DNA of 64,000 bases from Cystobasidium ongulense. Lineage: Eukaryota > Basidiomycota > Cystobasidiomycetes > Cystobasidiales > Cystobasidiaceae. Location of the stretch: NCBI GenBank assembly GCA_022835595.1, contig BQUP01000005.1:558001-622000 (forward strand), in the 5' to 3' direction. The translations under genes and the position numbers were made by a program. The notes below the pieces were generated by a model. The model saw only the letters and a list, made by a program, of their open reading frames with translations, was not told where the DNA came from and did no database searches. Shown here in pieces: positions 1-10,827 of the stretch (position 1 is the first letter of the stretch; each line of letters begins with the position of its first letter).

Positions 1-417
1 AAGCGTCGTAAGCTCCAATTCATCCTTTATTGCGTGCAGTCCTACAGATCCTTCGAACTCAGTATAATCCACATGTAGCATAAAACAGAACGGACATTAG
101 ACATCTGCAGCATGAAAAGGCTTTTGCCTTATAGACAGCAACGACATTGCATTTACATTTCTAGTTGTAGTTACGTTGACTTTTGCAAAGCTGGCCAGAC
201 ATACTATCTAAATCCGAACAAACCAGTAAATGCAGCAAGATGGCTTTGACAGAACTTTATAACGGCCGTGATTGGGTATGGCTAGATCTCACAGAGCCGT
301 AGTTTGGGTCGGAGAGGAAGGGACATTGAGGTGGTGATGTAGATGGGGAGATGGGATTGTGATGCAGGCTTCCACCGACCGTGGGCCAAAGCTAGCATCT
401 TGAAGGTGTTTGGCTTG
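1..417. other. Left edge, 3' flank of the P-type ATPase gene
   Basis: I see no open reading frame, RNA gene or repeat here. The stretch lies just downstream of the stop codon of the minus-strand ATPase gene and probably holds its 3' UTR. A neighbouring gene may begin beyond the window. Confidence 0.5.
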
Positions 418-3400
418 CTACCAGGCTAGCCAAGCAAGTGGACTCTTCGGGAATGCACGATTGAGAGCCTTCCTACTCTCGTCTAGCAAGAGGAGACCGA
501 CTGCAAAGGCCACAGGAATGAACCAGTACTCAACCGATACTCCTCTAGTAAGAAAAGTTTTGTTGAAAAAGGGAACGCTGGGGTTGTCGGAATATCAGTA
601 TACCGTATGCTGCAAATACAGAACGAGACGGCTTACTAGGAGAAGAAAGAAGCAATGACCAGGGATAGGCCCATAGCTGGGAAGATAGCCAAATTGCGTC
701 CAATGCCGCGAAACGGATTCTGCTGCAAGATTGAGAGCTTTCTTGTCCTTGAGCTCAACAAGTTGCCGAATTGCATTATCACAAGAGTGTAGAAGTAGAC
801 GCTTTGAGCTCGGTTGATCTCTTCATTGTAGAAATCCGCAGAAATGCCTTCGGGCAGAACGCCATAAGCTAAAGCAATCTGGCTGAACCGAATGCCCCGC
901 TTTTGTAGGTACCAGAAGGCCATCGCGCAAGCGCATAGGGATTCCGTCAGACCGAGGAAGCCGTAAGCGTGAAGCAGGAGACGCCATGTGACGAGTCGAT
1001 CCTTTCTTGGGTTTCGAGGAGGACGAGACAGCAAATCGGCTTCTGGCTTCTCTAGGACCATTGTCAGGGCTGGAAGGACGTCGGTAGCGACACAGATAAT
1101 GACTAGGGAAAGGACTGGGCATCAGGCAGTGCTATTGGACGAACAGAGATTGTCATAACTCACTCATTTGAAGGTTGCTGAGTACTTGAGGTAGACCGAA
1201 GACAGCATTTAAGATGACGGGCATGAGCTCAGAGAAGGAACCAGCGGCTATATGACACATGTTAGATAGGAAGCGAGGTTTCTTAAGGACAGGTGTAAGC
1301 TTACGGAGCAGATATAGAATGGTCTTTTGCAGATTGTCAAATACGAGACGACCTCTCTGGATAGCAACGACGATAGAAGAGAAGCTCTCCAAGAGAACCA
1401 TATCTGCCGCTTCAATCGCAACATCGGATCCTCCGCCCATTGCAATACCAATATCGGCTTGCTTGAGAGAGGGACTGTCGTTGACGCCGTCACCGGTCAT
1501 GCCCACACAATAATTTCTTTTCTGTAGTTCCTTGACGATACGAAGCTTCTGTTCGGGACTTGTACGAGCAAAGACGACCTCTTCATATGAACAGGCGGCA
1601 TCCCAGTTAGGGTCGGTCATTTTGAGCATGTCATCACCTTCGAGTACGAGTGAAGTACGGCCAAGGTGTATGTCACCCCTGCCATCAACCATTATTCCCT
1701 TTTCCGACTCCATGTCGTTGAACAAGTCGTTTAAGCCGTGAACCCGGGTAGCATCGGTAATGATGTTGCATTTCTCGGCAATAGCAGTGGCAGTCAATTT
1801 GAAATCACCGGTGACCTATAGTATGTCAATCTATTAGCATTCGCTTTGGCAACAAGCAGTTAGATACTGTGTCTTCACTCACCATAAATACCTTGATTCC
1901 CGCTTGCCTGCAGATCGAGATAACCTCGGGGATCTCTTCTCGAGGAGGGTCCACGATTCCGACGAGCCCGATGATCTCGAGATCCCTGGTGTGAGAAGTT
2001 ATATAGTCGGCGAATTCTTGCGAGTCTGACGAGTACTCAGAGGCGGGAATATATTTTCTCGCTAGCAGGATCACTCTCTGCCCCTTTGAACTCCATCTTG
2101 CTTGGACTTCCGTAATTGTGTTCCTACTATGGGCATCCAGGGGAATCGATTTATTCAGAGAGGGATCGAAGACCGAAGAAGCACGCTTGATAAGAATATC
2201 AGGTGCACCTTTCACGAGCATGAGGTGAGACCCTTTTTGTTCTGGCATGGCCACTTTTTCTTCTTCGTAGGCAAATTGTGCGTGTTCAACGACTTTGATC
2301 GCATACTTGGTAGCGGAGGAGAAAGCCTGTGTGTAAAGGACGGGAAAGTGGCTCCTGGTGGTGTCCGCATGAGCGATGAAATCCGCAAATCGAAGCAGTG
2401 CACTATCCGTTGCGTCGCCTTGTATCTTGCGGGGCACAGGCATGCCTTCCTCTCCTGCTGGTTCAGTAAACTGCATCCATACAAACATTACTATCTGTAT
2501 ATACTGTCTTTGAACCGACAGAACAGAGCTTACCTTGGCTGCGTTGCAAACGGCGGACAGTATCTGGATATTGCGGATACCATGAGCATCCTTTCGACCG
2601 ACAAGCTTGTCGCGCGCCGTTATAGGTGTATCTTCGGCTCCCAAGGTATAGACCGACACGACTTGCATCTTGTTCTCAGTCAATGTACCGGTCCTACCGA
2701 AAGAGTAAAATTAGCTTGCGTATATTTGGTATACAAAAAATGCAAGTCCACTTACTTGTCCGTGCATAAACAGTTGATTGATCCCAATGTCTCGACAGTA
2801 GATAGGGACTTGCAAAGCACTTTCTCCTTCGACAATGACTTGGCGATCTTAACCAAAGACAGCGTGACGGCGACAGGTAGACCTTCGGGAATGAAAGCAA
2901 CCATCACAGAGACGACATTAATAAGGAGTTGCGAAGTATTGATGAAACCAGGGTAGCTCTTTCTGATCCATCCTGCCCATAATGCAACAATGAAAATGGC
3001 TACAATGGTAGCTAAGGAAGCGATGATGAGAACGAATCGAAGGATTTCTTTTTCGAGCGTGGTCAATCCTGATCTGCCTTTAGCGGACAGCTTGCTGATG
3101 CGCCCAAAGACTGTGTTATCGCTGGGAGTTGTACGTGTTAGCCGAGGCTTCCGAGCTTGGGACAAATACAAGTGACGACTTACCCTGTCTGTATCACTAT
3201 ACCTGTACCAGAACCGCTGACAACCAGAGTACCTTGCAGCGCGATATTCTTTGTCTCTAAAAAGTTGGTCGAAGTGTGGTCAACTTTGCCGTCAATAGCA
3301 TCAGACTCTCCGGTCAGGATCGCTCTGTCGAACTTGAGATCCGAAGACACATTGAAGAGCTGGAAAAGCACACAACGCGAAAGGGACGGAAGAACGTATT

Positions 3401-4527
3401 ATAAGCATGGACTAAAGTGAGATCTGGGCTAGATCAACGTGGTAAATAAGTGAGACTCACACGAACATCGGCAGGAACTTTTTGTCCCAAAGTAAGGTCG
3501 ACGATATCACCAGGTACTAGAGCAGAGCTAGGAATTCTACTATCTTTTCCATCTCTTAGGACTGTGACCTCGCCGGGCAACATGCCAGTGATAGACTCTA
3601 GAATCCTCGAAGCTGAGAAGTCTTGCCAAAAGTTGAAGATTGCTTGTAATGCAAGGACTATGAGGAGGACGATAGCTAAGGCGAGATTCGACGGGGCAGG
3701 TGGTTTGCCGAGTGGTTTCCTGCAATGCACAAAGAGGTGGGTAAGAATAAAATGAAAGCATTCAGATCAACATCTTGTACTAGTATCGTGTGTTGAGGGA
3801 GAAGAAGGGAAGAATGAGGGAGGGAAAGAGGAGAGCTTACCACGCGATGAAGCAGAGGATAGCAGCTCCGAGAAGAAGAGGACCGAAGCCACCAAAGATG
3901 TACTTGAAGATCTTCTTAAGGATATTCTTCGAAGGAGGGGTAATTTCATTCTTGCCGTATTCTTTGGCTTTCCGATCAACTTGAGTGGACTCGAGACCGA
4001 CGGTAAGGGCTACACTCAGTCTCTCGGCAACTTGGTCTATGGTCAAGGTGTGCCACTGAAGGTCGGCGATGTCTGTAGTGAAGGAATTATCATTTCGAAA
4101 GCGCAAGCATCAGCCCTGAGTCGAAGAGTATATGACACTCGAGCTAGAGACAGACAGCCATTTACACACCTTTGACAGCGCCTTTGGGAACGACACGACC
4201 ATCCTTTGTGTCATTGACGTTGATGGAAAGAGTGCGGAAGTCGACGGGAAGAGCGGTCCTAGCCTCAATCCTCTGTAGATTCAGAGTACTCGTTCTCTCC
4301 AGTCTCGCTCCCGAGTGATTGCGAGTAGAGCCAGCGATGGAGATCCTACCCGTCTCGGTGCGTAACAGAGCACGATCACCTGGACCGCCGTAGCTGGTAG
4401 CAGTGCGAGGAGGGACATCGCTTCCGTTGACAGCGAGAGCACCTCGAGGGTTGCCACCAGTTTTCTCGATATCTGGGGCGAAGCCGATAGACGTGTGTCT
4501 GGGAAGAGCTGCGGATGTTCCTGACAT
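418..4527 (-). CDS. P-type ATPase, type IIC (Na,K-ATPase alpha-like)
   Basis: Predicted membrane cation pump that moves Na+/K+-type ions with ATP. Visible motifs in order: N-terminal cation-ATPase domain (QWHTLTIDQVAERL), first membrane pair, the actuator motif TGES, the M4 motif PEGLP, the phosphorylation site DKTGTLTEN (split by an intron), the nucleotide-site KGAP, the hinge TGDGVNDSP, and the M5-M6 region ending in TDVLPAL. This order and the GDATDSALLRF stretch fit subfamily IIC. The start is the ATG at 4525-4527 (MSGTSAALPRH), followed by a soluble tail. About ten exons. The last intron takes the second possible acceptor (ending ccccag), which gives YVPFFN and then the VEYWF and final DESRK segments, ending at TAG 418-420. 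No beta subunit gene is seen here. It could also act as a K+/Na+ uptake ATPase; the ion is not decidable from sequence. Confidence 0.9.
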
Positions 4528-6090
4528 TCTCTCTAGAGTGCTGTGTTGTTGCAGAGGAAGTAATAGAAGGGGAGGAGTGTGTTGCGAAAGAAAGCAAGAG
4601 AAAGCCGGTGGAAGGGGAGGTGAAAGAAGAAGGAATAGGGAGAGGTCGGGATGAGAGAAAGAAGAGGAGAGAGACGAGACGAGACGAGACGAGATTAGAC
4701 AAGAGAGAATGAAAGCAAGAATGGAACAGGAAGAATGGACCGCCAAAAAATAGTGTGTCACGAGTGTGTCACTTTCGAGTCCCTTTCAAGCAGTGTCGGA
4801 AGGGCGCGGTGGCGCGCGCGACCCAAAACCCGACAATAAATTAGAATGAAGGTAGATATGCTCAGGAACGTCAGTGGTGCCATTGTATGGTTGGAGGATG
4901 TGAAAGGAGGATGGCCGGTCAAGAGATATATGTGGAAATGATCCAAGATTTGGGCAGCTTGCTTTGCAACTTTCGCGGGCGCTCTTCGAAGAGCGGGAAA
5001 TTTTGGATCTCGGAAATTATTTGATAATTTGGTAGTGTTGCAGGTGACTCTGGGCGTACGTATGCACACCTCTCGATTATAATAATACAGTCTGTATTAT
5101 CAGCGTACCATACGCCATCGTCGCGCTCCCACGAGCAGCTCCTTGCCCGAAAAAAAGCCCTTCCTGCACAGCCACTGAAAACACCTCGAGCTGGCTGCAA
5201 TCTCTGCTTGCTGTAGGTAATAATAATATCATATGTATAGATTTGCTTTACATTCCAGCACGTCTCCCGAAGCGGACGCGCTGTCCATTGGTCCAACCTT
5301 TGTCTCCTCCTGTCCTGATCTCGCGGTGGTCTGCGGCGGCCGTGCGCTTTTCTGGTATTTTTTGCAACAAACACGGGTGCAGCCTGGCGTGTTTCCGTCA
5401 TGTCTGTGCCCCAAACGAGGCTGCAGGTAGCGCGCCTCTGCTCGTCAGCTGCACCGCCTCCCGCTAGATCATGATCAAGATCAGTTACGACGACGGGAAT
5501 CTCGCGGGAACGGCGTCGTAGATGGGGCTACCCCACCCAGATCACTTTCCAAAGTCCAACTTTTGCGCCGTGCATGCATGTGCTTGCCTATTTGAGGACC
5601 GTGGGAATTTCTGCGCAAAGGCTATATTGTTGTACACATGCTTCTTGCTGCGTCCGAGTGATCTGTTGGGGGCTTGAAATTTGCAGTTTTTCCCACGCTC
5701 TTCAGATCTTGCAGCAATCTTGCTTTCAGCTTGCGGTTGGGGGATTGCGTGCATGACCAGGGCGGAGTGCCGCGACGGTGACAACACTAAGTATGGTACA
5801 CCGCTACACACAGTGCTACGGTACATAGCGAAGTCCTTGTCTCCTTCTTGTCCATGTGTCCCTCTTCGTCGCCCCCATCGTCACAGGCTGAGCAGGCGAA
5901 GTTGCGAAATGCAGGAAGCCAACCTGGGCCAGACCATTTCTTGAAAAGGTCGATGGCAGTGATCGAGCTTACTTAATCCTGCTTACAAGTCGTAACGTCC
6001 TTTGTTATTCTTACTCGTCTCTCAAAGAGAATTTCTTGCCTACACGTTTTTAAGGGTTCTACAGTAGCTTACAGTGGCACAGCCATTATA
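4528..6090. other. Intergenic region, ATPase promoter side
   Basis: This 1.56-kb stretch separates the ATPase start from the 3' end of the first glycosyltransferase gene. It holds the ATPase 5' leader, which is purine-rich on the plus strand with a GAGAC repeat. Only short, unrelated frames are present and none shows a recognisable domain. No RNA gene was seen. Confidence 0.5.
4671..4694. repeat. GAGAC pentanucleotide microsatellite
   Basis: About four and a half units of GAGAC follow a GA-rich tract just upstream of the ATPase start codon, probably in its 5' leader. Confidence 0.8.
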
Positions 6091-7759
6091 CTACTTACCA
6101 AGTATGGCGCTGGCATGTGGTTCACACAGGTCTATGTAGCTCAACCAAGTCCCATCCGGCAGTCTAGCACCATAGCCGGATTCCTCGCTAGTATTGAGTA
6201 ACATTCTCTCGTAGAAGATCTCGGCAGGTAGCTTTCCAGTAGGATGCTCATTGACGTCCTGATTGCTAGGGTTGCCAGTTTCGGGCGTTGGCTGCATCCA
6301 CCACATCAACTTCCACCATACATCGGTCTTGACATGCTTCTTGGGACCTGGAAAATGCAGAAAGGCAGGCACGGTGTGACTGATGTGGTTATATACAAGC
6401 GAACGATTCGTCCATTGCTTATTCTTGTCCATAAAGGTCGTCAATAGGTTGGCCTGATGTGCGCTCGTGTCCGAGACTGACTCTTTGAGTGTTTGTAGAA
6501 TTAGATCTTTGTAGCTGAACGTAACGACCTGAAATAGCAGTTGATGTCCATCGGGTACAACAGCATGGGGCCGCTTGGCTTGTATGTCCCCATCGTTCAC
6601 TATTGCCATCACCTCTTGATCGCTTCCCCTCGCTTTCACCATCAATTGTTTATCAGCGATGAGTTTCAGCTTGGCTGACATTCTGGAAAAGAGGTCTTTT
6701 AGTTCGTGGCTTATCCCGATAAGGGCTGCCGACAACCAAGAGCCAAGGAGGACGACGAGGGTGGAGTAAGTAGGCGGATAATGACACGGAATTAGGATCA
6801 TCATCGTTAGAATGGAGGTGCTGGAGCAGCTATGCCGATGGACTTACTGCCGGAGTTAAGATATCTAGGTCTTCTTGTTTCGAGTCGCCCATACCGATGA
6901 TTTGTATGTTTCGATTTAGCGGGATGGACATCAAGAGGGATCATCTCGTTATCCTTGTCAGTTCGACTACCATAGACATCCAAAGGCAAGGGTGACTCGG
7001 GTAGACTTGCGCATCGCTCGTGGACAGGGGGCCAGCAATTCTTCTCTGCTCCAACAATGACACTTGAAGATGACTGGAACGGATAGTTCCGATGCTGCTC
7101 GAATACTAGATCACCAGGTAACTGAGCCCATGCGTCGTACCTGCGTGAATGCCAAGTAAGAGAAAACATCGATTGAATGCAGCTTCTTTGAGGTGGTCAC
7201 AGTTCTTGGCTTACCCATCAAGCATCACAACGACGTCTGTAGAATTCCCTGCTCTGTCTTCCAACCATGTTAGCATGCCTCCAATCTTCTTGTAATGGCG
7301 TGTATTTGTACGATCTTTCCAATTGATCTGTGACGAGTGAGACATAGACAGATGGAGGGGAAACGAACGTCAGTTTCGAAGCTGTGTAAATACGGGACTG
7401 TAGGCTGGGCTGTCGGCGCTACGTACGATTACAGGGGGATCGTATCCATTGATTAATAGAGAGAAGAGAGTCCTGCAGAAATTGGGATTGGATCGAGTGG
7501 CAGGCAAGACAACGATTGGTCTTGTTTGTAATATGGTAGATTCTCGTGGATTGCTATTGTGCGGGTCCTTAAATTGGTGCCACGAATAGCTGTTGTAGCT
7601 AGATGTGAACGAGCGGATGACAAGCACGAATGCGCAAAAGCTGGAGACAATGGCAATAACCTTGAAGCGACGAACGGGCCTTGGTCTTGCTAATGGAAAG
7701 GTCGTAGGCAAACTACCCCCCATGCCCAGCTTGTCCTCCTTACTGTGGTAAACGTACAT
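6091..7759 (-). CDS. PLOD/LH3-like glycosyltransferase, tandem copy A
   Basis: Predicted type II membrane glycosyltransferase of the secretory pathway. Four exons: 7427-7759, 7215-7327, 6848-7140 and 6091-6725; the sum keeps frame and gives 457 residues. The ATG at 7757-7759 (MYVYHSKED) is the first in frame; the open frame further upstream lacks an ATG. A single hydrophobic anchor (VIAIVSSFCAFVLVI) follows a basic stretch. The catalytic part has VVVMLDGYDAW, which carries the DxxD of the LH3/PLOD glycosyltransferase fold, then VIVGAEKNCWP and YLNSGTLIG, all matching landmarks of that family. The sugar and acceptor are unknown. It is the first of three tandem paralogues on the same strand. 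It ends ILGK at TAG 6091-6093. Confidence 0.75.
6791..7380 (-). repeat. Near-identical patch shared with 9149-9738
   Basis: This segment matches 9149-9738 at a constant offset of 2358 bases, with about two mismatches seen over the roughly 570 bases compared (for example cgtcgtacc against cgtcatacc). It covers exons 2 and 3 and introns of copy A. The flanking exons 1 and 4 differ far more from those of copy B. Confidence 0.85.
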
Positions 7760-8449
7760 CGCATTGACTGGTCGAAACGGCGCAGACAAGGCCTGGGCTA
7801 ACCCAACAGGTTGGACTGGTCCAACGTACTTGCACAAGGGTCAGCTTGACTAGAGTGCATCCCTCTGCCGAAACCTTTCACGCCGGATGGAGGCCTTTCT
7901 GGCCAGCTCGTTTTGGCTCATCAAACCTGAGCCCTCCGGAAGTCCAGGCGGATGTCGTGAGCGCTTGTCGGCACGATGATTCCGATGCACCAGATGATCT
8001 GACTCGATGCTTATGTGCCTAGGCGACTGCATTTTGTAGCCCGACGTGTCGAATTGGGACGAAGTAGAGACAGGCACGTTGATGGGCTATTTGCTTCCAC
8101 ATGTGGCGATTGAAATGAACGCCAACACAGGTTGTGTAACACGGCTTATGTGATTTCTCTTAGTCGACAACAGCTCTGTGGCTTTCTTCGTTATGCTTAG
8201 AGGCGTGAATCCTGCTTTGGAAGACTCAACGTTGGTTCCCTTTGGAAACGTTTTCTTCTAAGCTCTCGTAAACGAGCACGTGCAGAATACAACATGCAAT
8301 GCTATTCACAATTGGTGATGATACTACCGTATGACCCGCAGACTACTTTTCTTAGCGCTTGCTGATCTATAGTCCTGAATCCAAGTTTACGCATGTCCAG
8401 GATTGAGCCTCTTCAGTCGCTGACTTACACAGAAACAGGCATTGCACTA
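7760..8449. other. Intergenic, copy A leader and copy B 3' flank
   Basis: The part from about 7850 to 8060 resembles the stretch upstream of copy B (about 10190-10460): both contain a related block reading gcctttctggccagc and a similar minus-strand frame (MQSPRHISIESDHL against MHSRKRIRIKSEHL). The frame does not stay open in both copies, so I read it as a shared 5' leader, not a gene. Nothing else recognised. Confidence 0.5.
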
Positions 8450-10123
8450 CTAGCCAAGTATAGCACTGAAATAAGGTCTGCACATGTCCATATAGCTAAA
8501 CCAAGTCCCATCCGGTAATCTAGCACCATAGCCGGATTCCTCGCTAGTATCGAGTGCCATCTTGTCGTAGAAGATCTCGGCAGGTAGCTTTCCAGTAGGA
8601 TGCTCATTGACGTCCTGAATGCTAGGGTTGCCAGTCTCGGGCGTTGGCTGCATCCACCACATCAATTTCCACCATACATCGGTCGTGACATGCTTCTTGG
8701 GACCTGGAAAATGCAGAAAGGCAGGCACGGTGTGACTGATGTGGTTATACACAAGCGAACGATTCGTCCATTGCTTATTCTTGTCCATAAAGGTCGTCAA
8801 TAGGTTGGCCTGATGTGCGTTCGTGTCCGAGACTGACTTTTTGAGTGTCTGTAAAATTAGATCTTTTATGCTGAACGTAACGACCTGAAATAGCAGTTGG
8901 TGTCCATCGGGTACAACAGCATGGGGCCGCTTGGCTTGTATGTCCTCATCGTTCACTATGCCCATCACCTCTTGATCGCTTCCCATTATCTTGACAACCA
9001 GTCGTTTATCAGCGACGAGTTTCAGCTTGACTGACATTCTGGAAAAGAGGTCTTTTAGTGCATGGCTTGTCCCGATAAGGGCTGCCGACAACCAAGAGCC
9101 AGGAAGGACGACGAGGGTGGAGTAAGTAGGCGGATAATGACACGGGCAATTAGGATCATCATCGTTAGAATGGAGGTGCTGGAGCAGCTATGCCGATGGA
9201 CTTACTGCCGGAGTTAAGATATCTAGGTCTTCTTGTTTCGAGTCGCCCATACCGATGATTTGTATGTTTCGATTTAGCGGGATGGACATCAAGAGGGATC
9301 ATCTCGTTATCCTTGTCAGTTCGACTACCATAGACATCCAAAGGCAAGGGTGACTCGGGTAGACTTGCGCATCGCTCGTGGACAGGGGGCCAGCAATTCT
9401 TCTCTGCTCCAACAATGACACTTGAAGATGACTGGAACGGATAGTTCCGATGCTGCTCGAATACTAGATCACCAGGTAACTGAGCCCATGCGTCATACCT
9501 GCGTGAATGCCAAGTAAGAGAAAACATCGATTGAATGCAGCTTCTTTGAGGTGGTCACATTTCTTGGCTTACCCATCAAGCATCACAACGACGTCTGTAG
9601 AATTCCCTGCTCTGTCTTCCAACCATGTTAGCATGCCTCCAATCTTCTTGTAATGGCGTGTATTTGTACGATCTTTCCAATTGATCTGTGACGAGTGAGA
9701 CATAGACAGATGGAGGGGAAACGAATATCAGTTTCGAAGCTGTATAAATACGGGACTGTAGGCTAGGCTGTCGGCGCTACGTACGATTACAGGGGGATCA
9801 TACCCATTGATTAAAAGAGAGAACAGAGTCCTGCAGAATTCAGGGTTAGATTGAGTGGCAGGTAGAACAACAATGGGTTTTGTCTGTGATGTGGTAGATT
9901 CCAGTCTATTAGGTTTTCGGTTTTCCCTGGTGCGCTGGTATGCATAGCTGGTGTAGTATGGCATGAACATGCGGATGATAATAACGAGTCCAGCAAAGAT
10001 GGCGAAAAGGGTGACACGCTTGGAGCGGCAGGCCGCCCTTGGCCTTGCTAACAGAACGCTAGTAGGTAGACTGTTTTGGAGGCCACCGTTGTCCTCTTTG
10101 TTCAAATGGTGAAGGTCAATCAT
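8450..10123 (-). CDS. PLOD/LH3-like glycosyltransferase, tandem copy B
   Basis: Paralogue of copy A with the same four-exon plan (exon 1 is 9785-10123, exon 4 is 8450-9081) and 458 residues. The start is the ATG at 10121-10123 (MIDLHHLNKED). The membrane anchor (LFAIFAGLVIIIRMF) and the rest of exon 1 have diverged clearly from copy A, while exons 2-3 and their introns are almost identical and exon 4 differs by scattered changes. The DxxD (LDGYD), AEKNCWP and NSGT landmarks are intact. It ends ILG at TAG 8450-8452, one residue shorter than copy A. Both copies look functional. The pattern suggests gene conversion after duplication. Confidence 0.75.
9149..9738 (-). repeat. Near-identical patch shared with 6791-7380
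   Basis: Partner of the patch in copy A. A two-base insertion (cacgggcaatt against cacggaatt) inside the last intron marks the left edge of the highest identity. Confidence 0.85.
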
Positions 10124-10827
10124 GATGGCGGGTTGGTAGAGAGCGGACAAGCGCTAGAGTACCCCAACAGGGTGACCTGCGATGATGCATCTGCACCGAC
10201 TCACTGCAGCTACCTACACTGCAAGGCTCTGGCGATGCCTTTCAGGTCGGGTGGAAGCCTTTCTGGCCAGCCTTAATCGCTCCGACCCAGCAAACCCTCG
10301 GCGCGAGTTCCGCCGGGGACACCTGTTGCGCGAAGGTTACGACACGCCAGATGCTCTGACTTGATCCTAATGCGTTTACGCGAATGCATCGTGCTATGCG
10401 AATCTATTCGGTCGGGGCCAAGTAGCGACCGGCTTGCTGAGGGCTGCCTGCTGCTCTGCCGCTGCGATCGACCGCCATTGATCCACCTGAGGTGATAACC
10501 TAAGTATATCTGCGATAAGAGCATGAGGACTTTGTTCGTATACTACCAACAGGCGTGAAGGCCCATTCAGAAGGTTCGACATCAATCCTCCTTTCGGAAA
10601 TTTCTTTCCCATCTTATTCTAGCGCATGTGCTGATGGAAAATATGCAATGCTGTCACAAATGGTACTGTACACCTGATACTATATTGAATGCTTGCTGAT
10701 CTGTGCTCTTCTCCCATTTGAGGAGCGCGGGTATCGTCACTTCTAGGCCAGGTTGATTACTATGGCCGTTACTAATTTACTTACTAATTTACTCGCTACT
10801 ATATATCAATGGCCTCTCAACACTGAT
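10124..10827. other. Intergenic, copy B leader and copy C 3' flank
   Basis: The first part resembles the leader of copy A (see 7760-8449). I see no complete reading frame with a recognisable domain and no RNA gene. It probably carries the copy B promoter and the 3' UTR of copy C. Confidence 0.45.

Noticed and set aside
2102-2956. A 284-codon open frame on the plus strand
   Set aside because: It lies antisense to well-supported ATPase exons and introns, shows no domain, and its codon pattern looks like the mirror of the real gene.
7760-7837. Upstream extension of glycosyltransferase copy A starting at 7837
   Set aside because: The first codon there is TTG. The ATG at 7757-7759 is the first in frame and aligns with the ATG of copy B.
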